From CALFMR01 sp035550595 (GTDB taxonomy: Bacteria; Acidobacteriota; Vicinamibacteria; Vicinamibacterales; SCN-69-37), in the NCBI GenBank assembly GCA_035550595.1, contig DASZOV010000018.1:1-39009 (forward strand): a DNA stretch of 39,009 bases, written 5' to 3'. Positions 35,511 through 39,009 of this stretch are shown here, piece after piece. The position numbers and the translations under genes were made by a program. Under the pieces are notes generated by a model. The model saw only the letters and a list, made by a program, of their open reading frames with translations, did not search any database and was not told the DNA's origin. Every line of letters begins with the position of its first letter. The stretch's first letter is position 1.

Positions 35511-36169
35511 CACGTCGCGCCGCGTCGCAGCCGTCGAAGAAGTCCGTCGTCCGCGAGTACTTCGAGTCGCTCGTCGTCGCCGTCATCCTCGCGCTGTTCG
35601 TCCGCACGTGGGTGTTCCAGGCGTTCAAGATCCCGTCGGGATCGATGGAGCAGAACCTGCTCATCGGCGACCATCTCATCGTGAACAAGATGGAGCTGGT
35701 GCCGACGGCCAACGCGCTCGAGCGCGTCGTGCTGCCGCACCGTGACGTCCAGCGCGGCGACATCGTCGTCTTCAAATCGCCGGAACAGCCGGACCGGGAC
35801 TTGATCAAACGCGTCATCGGCCTGCCGGGCGAACGGATCGAGATGCGGCGCAAGCACGTCTACGTCGACGGGCAGGCGCTCAACGAGCCCTACGTCCAGT
35901 TTCTCGAGCCTCCGCCGCCAGACGGCGCGCCCGAGCACCCGAACGATCTGCGCGAGACCTACGGCCCGGTCACCGTACCCGCCGGGCAGTACTTCATGAT
36001 GGGCGACAACCGCGACGACTCTGAGGACAGCCGCTACTGGGGGTTCCTGCCCCAGGACTACATCAAGGGCCGCGCGATGTTCATCTACTTCTCGATCGCC
36101 GACGGAATGCCCGGAAGCGGCGGCTTCGCCGGCATCCGCTGGGGCCGGCTGCTGCGACGGGTGCGATAG
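35507..36169 (+). CDS. lepB: Signal peptidase I
   Basis: Signal peptidase I removes signal peptides from exported proteins at the outer face of the inner membrane. The 220-residue product has one N-terminal membrane segment (about 20-40). The catalytic Ser46 is in IPSGSMEQNLL and the general base Lys101 is in DLIKRVIGLPGE. The conserved boxes GQYFMMGDNRDDSEDSRYWGF and a C-terminal YFSIAD segment follow. The length is on the short side but typical for Acidobacteria and Gram-positive-like enzymes. It starts at an ATG overlapping the lepA stop. Confidence 0.96.
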
Positions 36170-36171
36170 GC

Positions 36172-36216
36172 CTGACGCTGGTCAAGTCAGAAGTGTGAAG
36201 CCAGAAGCCAGAAGTG
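36172..36216 (+). repeat. Dispersed intergenic repeat after lepB
   Basis: The 45-bp block matches 23779-23823 at 38 of 45 positions without gaps, and contains GAAGCCAGAAGCCAGAAG as at 20818-20835. It starts two bases after the lepB TAG and fills the space to the convergent yggS stop. Confidence 0.65.
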
Positions 36217-36227
36217 GGTTCTGGCGA

Positions 36228-36926
36228 TCAGCGCTCTCCGAAGATCGCGCTGCCGACGCGGACGATCGTCGCGCCTTCTTCGACGGCGACTTCGAAGTCG
36301 CCGCTCATGCCCATCGACAGGTCACGCAGTCGATCGGCCGGCACGCCGCCTGCCACGAGCTCGTCGCGTAGCGCGCGCAGCCGCTGGAACCACGGGCGCG
36401 AATCTTCGGCGTGTTCCGGCGCTGGCGGGACGAGCATGAGGCCTCTCAGCTCGACGCCTGACGTCTCGACGGCGGCGTCCACGACGCGCCGGACGACATC
36501 GGACGTGGCTCCGTGTTTGGTCGCCTCGCGGGCGAGATCGACCTGCACGAGCACGCGCACGACGCGTCCCGCCTCGCACGCCGCAGCGCCGACGCGCGCG
36601 ACGAGATCGGCGGAGTCGATCGACTGAATCCACTGGAATGCGGACGCGGCTTTGCGTGCCTTGTTCGATTGCAGATGACCGACGAGGTGCCAGTCGAGAT
36701 CGAGATCGGCGAGCGCCTCGATCTTGGGCACGGCCTCCTGCACGCGATTTTCCGCGAAGGCGCGTTGGCCGGCGGCGGCTGCCGCGCGGATGGCGTCGGC
36801 GGGGAACGTCTTGGAGACGGCGACGAGCTGGACGTCGGATGGGGAACGTCCGACGCGGTGCGCCGCCGCGGTCACGCGGCGGCGCACCGCGTCGAGACGA
36901 CTGGCAATGGCCGAATCGGCCGGCAT
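36228..36926 (-). CDS. YggS-family pyridoxal phosphate homeostasis protein
   Basis: This is a 232-residue PLP-binding protein of the YggS/PROSC family, which keeps free PLP balanced and has no known catalytic activity. PLP would bind Lys39 in LVAVSKTFP. Other motifs are FAENRVQEAVPKI, DWHLVGHLQSNKAR, VQVDLAREATKHG, GLMLVPP and the phosphate-binding LSMGMSGDFEVAVEEGATIVRVGSAIFG. The start at 36926 is one base after the stop of the secreted TPR gene, so the two are co-transcribed. YggS genes often sit near division or envelope genes. Confidence 0.95.
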   Translation of the reverse strand: MPADSAIASRLDAVRRRVTAAAHRVGRSPSDVQLVAVSKTFPADAIRAAAAAGQRAFAENRVQEAVPKIEALADLDLDWHLVGHLQSNKARKAASAFQWIQSIDSADLVARVGAAACEAGRVVRVLVQVDLAREATKHGATSDVVRRVVDAAVETSGVELRGLMLVPPAPEHAEDSRPWFQRLRALRDELVAGGVPADRLRDLSMGMSGDFEVAVEEGATIVRVGSAIFGER

Positions 36927-36927
36927 C

Positions 36928-37911
36928 CTACTGCATCGAGTCGAGGATGGACTTGGCCGTCGCCGCGTTCGGCCCGGTCGGCGCGAGCTGCAGGTACTTC
37001 TGCAGCGCCGCCTTGGCGTCGGCCACGTTGCCCTCGTTCACGAGGCACATGCCGTAGTAGTACTGCGCCTCGGCCATGTCGGGCTTGAGCTGGATGGCCT
37101 TCTGGAACTGCTCTTTGGCCTCGGGGATCTTCGACTGGTTCCAGAAGATGACGCCGGCGTTGAAGAGCGACGTGGCATCAGCGGGGCCGCCCGACGCGCC
37201 GCGGATGGCCATCGCTTTCTGGCTCATCTGACCGGCCTGGTCGAACTTGCGCTGGCCGTTGTACAGGTTGGCTAGGGCGTCGTAGGCGTCAGCCGCCTGC
37301 GCCGCCTGCGGATCGACCTCAGCGGCTTTGAGGTACGACTTCTCCGCGTTGTCCGCGTCCGACTTCTTGACGTAGGCGTCGCCCAACTGCAGATAACACG
37401 CGGCGCACTTCTCGTCCTTCGTGATCTGCGCGTTGAGCTTCGTGATCGCGTCGTCGTACGAGCCGGCGGCCATGTCCGCCTTGACGTCGGTGAACAGCTT
37501 CTGCAGGGCGGCCTGCGCCTTCTGCTCGGCCGAGGGCTCGCCGTTCCCGGCCGTGCCGCCTTCACGAATGACGATGTCGGGCAGGACGGCGGTCGAGCCG
37601 AGCGGGGCCTCGACGTTGGCGGCGACGCCGGTGAGGTTGCCCTTCTTGGCGGTCACGTTCCAGCGCCCCTGCACCGCCTGAAGTCCGGCACGAATGAATT
37701 CGCCCTTGTCGTCGGTCTTGCCCGTGAAGTGCAGATTGAGCTCGCCTGTGAAGTCGAACGTGAGGTCGGCCCCCGCAACGGGCTTGCCCGCTTCGTCGAC
37801 GACGCGTCCTTTGATCGTGCCAAGCTGCGCGTAGGCCGGCACGGCCGCGGCGATGACTGCCGCCGCCATGAGTCCCGCGAACACGCCGCGAGCGAAAAAC
37901 CTGCCGTTCAT
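36928..37911 (-). CDS. Secreted carboxypeptidase-regulatory-like/TPR protein
   Basis: The product has 327 residues. A signal peptide covers about residues 1-28 (FFARGVFAGLMAAAVIAAAVPAYA, then Q). Residues 30-115 form a carboxypeptidase-regulatory-like beta sandwich (GTIKGRVVDEAGKPVAGADLTF). Residues about 135-327 form TPR-like helical repeats (ACYLQLGDAYVKKSDADNAEKSYLKAAEVDP and PDMAEAQYYYGMCLVNEGNVADAKAALQKYLQLAP). The location is periplasm or surface. This combination is common in Acidobacteria. A specific role is not known. AGGAGG lies five bases before the ATG. The frame ends one base before yggS. Confidence 0.88.
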   Translation of the reverse strand: MNGRFFARGVFAGLMAAAVIAAAVPAYAQLGTIKGRVVDEAGKPVAGADLTFDFTGELNLHFTGKTDDKGEFIRAGLQAVQGRWNVTAKKGNLTGVAANVEAPLGSTAVLPDIVIREGGTAGNGEPSAEQKAQAALQKLFTDVKADMAAGSYDDAITKLNAQITKDEKCAACYLQLGDAYVKKSDADNAEKSYLKAAEVDPQAAQAADAYDALANLYNGQRKFDQAGQMSQKAMAIRGASGGPADATSLFNAGVIFWNQSKIPEAKEQFQKAIQLKPDMAEAQYYYGMCLVNEGNVADAKAALQKYLQLAPTGPNAATAKSILDSMQ

Positions 37912-37981
37912 AACATCCTCCTCGAGATCACACCTGCACGTCAGTTTACAACGACCCGACCGGCCGTCGTGCGCCCGCGGT

Positions 37982-39009
37982 TCAAGCGAAGAAGCGGCGG
38001 ACCGTCTCGAGATCGGCGGTCGCGGGCGCCGGCGGCATCGAGGCCAGGAACCGGCGGCCGTACGACATCCGCGTCAGCCGCGGGTCGAGGACGGCGAGGA
38101 CGCCACGGTCGCTGCGCGTCCGGATGAGCCGTCCCAGCCCCTGGAGCAGCGTCAGCGTCGCCTGCGGGACCTGGTAGTCGTGGAACGGGTGGCCGCCTCG
38201 GGCGGCGACGGCTTCGAGGCGCGCGGCCACCAGCGGATCGGCTGGCGAGGCGAACGGCAGCCGGTCGATGATCACGCAGCTCAACGCGTCACCCGCGACG
38301 TCGACACCCTGCCAGAAGCTGGACGTCGCCAGGAGCACGGCGTGCGGCGTCGCACGGAAATCGCGCAGGATCGCGCTCCGCGGCGCCGTGCCCTGCACGA
38401 AGAGCGGCCACCGGACGCGTGCGTCGAGCGCCGCGCGCACGGCGTGGAGCGCGGCATACGAGGTGAACAGTACGAACGCGCGGCCATTCGTGCATTCGAG
38501 GATGGCCGCCACGCGGCGCGCGGCCGCCGCGTTGAAGTCGGGCGATCGCGGATCGGGGAGATCCGTCGGCAGGTACAGCACGGCCTGTGACGCGTAGTCG
38601 AACTCGGACGGCAATCGCAGCGTGGACGCGCCGCTGGCGCCGAAGCGCGCCACGGCATAGTCGAACGACCCGTCGACGGCGAGCGTCGCTGACGTCAGCA
38701 CGATCGCGTGCCGCTGCCCGATGACGTGTTCGCGGATGAGCGACGCGGCGTCGATCGGCGCGGCCCGGAGCGCCACGCTCCGGCCCCGCGCCTCCGCGAA
38801 CCGCACGTAGCGCTCGTCGTCGCTCGCGACGACGAGCGCGAGGTCTTCGCGCAAGGCCCCGACCCGGGCGCGAAGCGCGGCGAGCGCATCGCGCCCGGAC
38901 GAGGCCGACGCGAGCGCGTCGGCCAGCCCGGCGAGCGACGCGTCCAGGTCTTCGCGCATCGGCTGCCAGTCGCGGGCGAGGTCGCCCGTGACTGACAGCC
39001 GCTCGCCAC
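37982..39009 (-). CDS. ATP-dependent helicase of the DinG/XPD-like family, C-terminal part (partial)
   Basis: The frame is open to the right edge, so the N-terminal part (including Walker A and the 4Fe-4S site, if any) is outside. The visible 341 residues contain the second helicase domain: VLTSATLAVDGSFDYAVARFG (motif III), FVLFTSYAALHAV (motif IV), and ATSSFWQGVDVAGDALSCVIIDRLPFASP (motif V region). QGLGRLIRTRSDRGVLAVLDPRL (motif VI) follows. This is the DinG/YoaA type of superfamily 2 helicase, used in DNA repair and R-loop resolution. An internal ATG at 38959 is not the true start. The 70-bp gap to the TPR gene shows no clear terminator. Confidence 0.92.
   Translation of the reverse strand, partial: GERLSVTGDLARDWQPMREDLDASLAGLADALASASSGRDALAALRARVGALREDLALVVASDDERYVRFAEARGRSVALRAAPIDAASLIREHVIGQRHAIVLTSATLAVDGSFDYAVARFGASGASTLRLPSEFDYASQAVLYLPTDLPDPRSPDFNAAAARRVAAILECTNGRAFVLFTSYAALHAVRAALDARVRWPLFVQGTAPRSAILRDFRATPHAVLLATSSFWQGVDVAGDALSCVIIDRLPFASPADPLVAARLEAVAARGGHPFHDYQVPQATLTLLQGLGRLIRTRSDRGVLAVLDPRLTRMSYGRRFLASMPPAPATADLETVRRFFA

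Overview
The window looks like an interior piece of a high-GC bacterial chromosome (roughly two-thirds G+C by eye). The best guess for the source is an Acidobacteriota of the Vicinamibacteria type. This is an inference from gene order and protein style: a class B PBP with a PASTA tail in the dcw cluster, a mutS2-dnaG-rpoD operon, a carboxypeptidase-regulatory/TPR secreted protein, and numerous GTG/TTG starts. It is not proven by a marker gene. Most of the sequence is densely packed housekeeping DNA.

Region 1 (1-16196, + strand) is an almost complete division and cell wall (dcw) cluster: end of mraZ, rsmH, ftsL, ftsI (PASTA), murE, murF, mraY, murD, ftsW, murG, murC, ftsQ, ftsA, ftsZ. Most junctions are ATGA/TGATG/GTGA overlaps, so it probably works as one translationally coupled operon. 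It makes UDP-MurNAc-pentapeptide (MurC-F), loads it on lipid (MraY, MurG), and builds the divisome (FtsL, Q, W, I, A, Z). murB and ddl are not between murC and ftsQ. The only long gap (8864-9102) is packed with inverted repeats.

Region 2 (16197-20811) holds a radical SAM protein of the B12-binding type, a small unrecognised protein on the minus strand, a PgeF/YfiH (DUF152) purine nucleoside enzyme, and an MFS symporter. Region 3 (20806-23772) is the most accessory-like part. It has a repeat-filled intergenic stretch, a minus-strand operon of a coiled-coil zinc-ribbon protein, an RNase HI and a Cys-rich zinc-ribbon protein, then a Phd/PIN toxin-antitoxin pair that faces a CAT-anticodon tRNA gene.

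Region 4 (23773-30711, minus strand) is mutS2-dnaG-rpoD reading toward the tRNA, preceded by a lone larB. Region 5 (30712-36169, + strand) has a processive family 2 glycosyltransferase with a good sigma70-type promoter, a citrate synthase, and the coupled lepA-lepB pair. Region 6 (36170-39009, minus strand) has a secreted TPR protein followed by yggS, and the C-terminal part of a DinG-type helicase that runs off the right edge.

I found no CRISPR array, rRNA, phage, transposase or obviously new multi-gene system. The least explained items are the hairpin cluster between murD and ftsW, the dispersed and tandem intergenic repeats, and the apparently leaderless toxin-antitoxin operon with a palindrome over its promoter.
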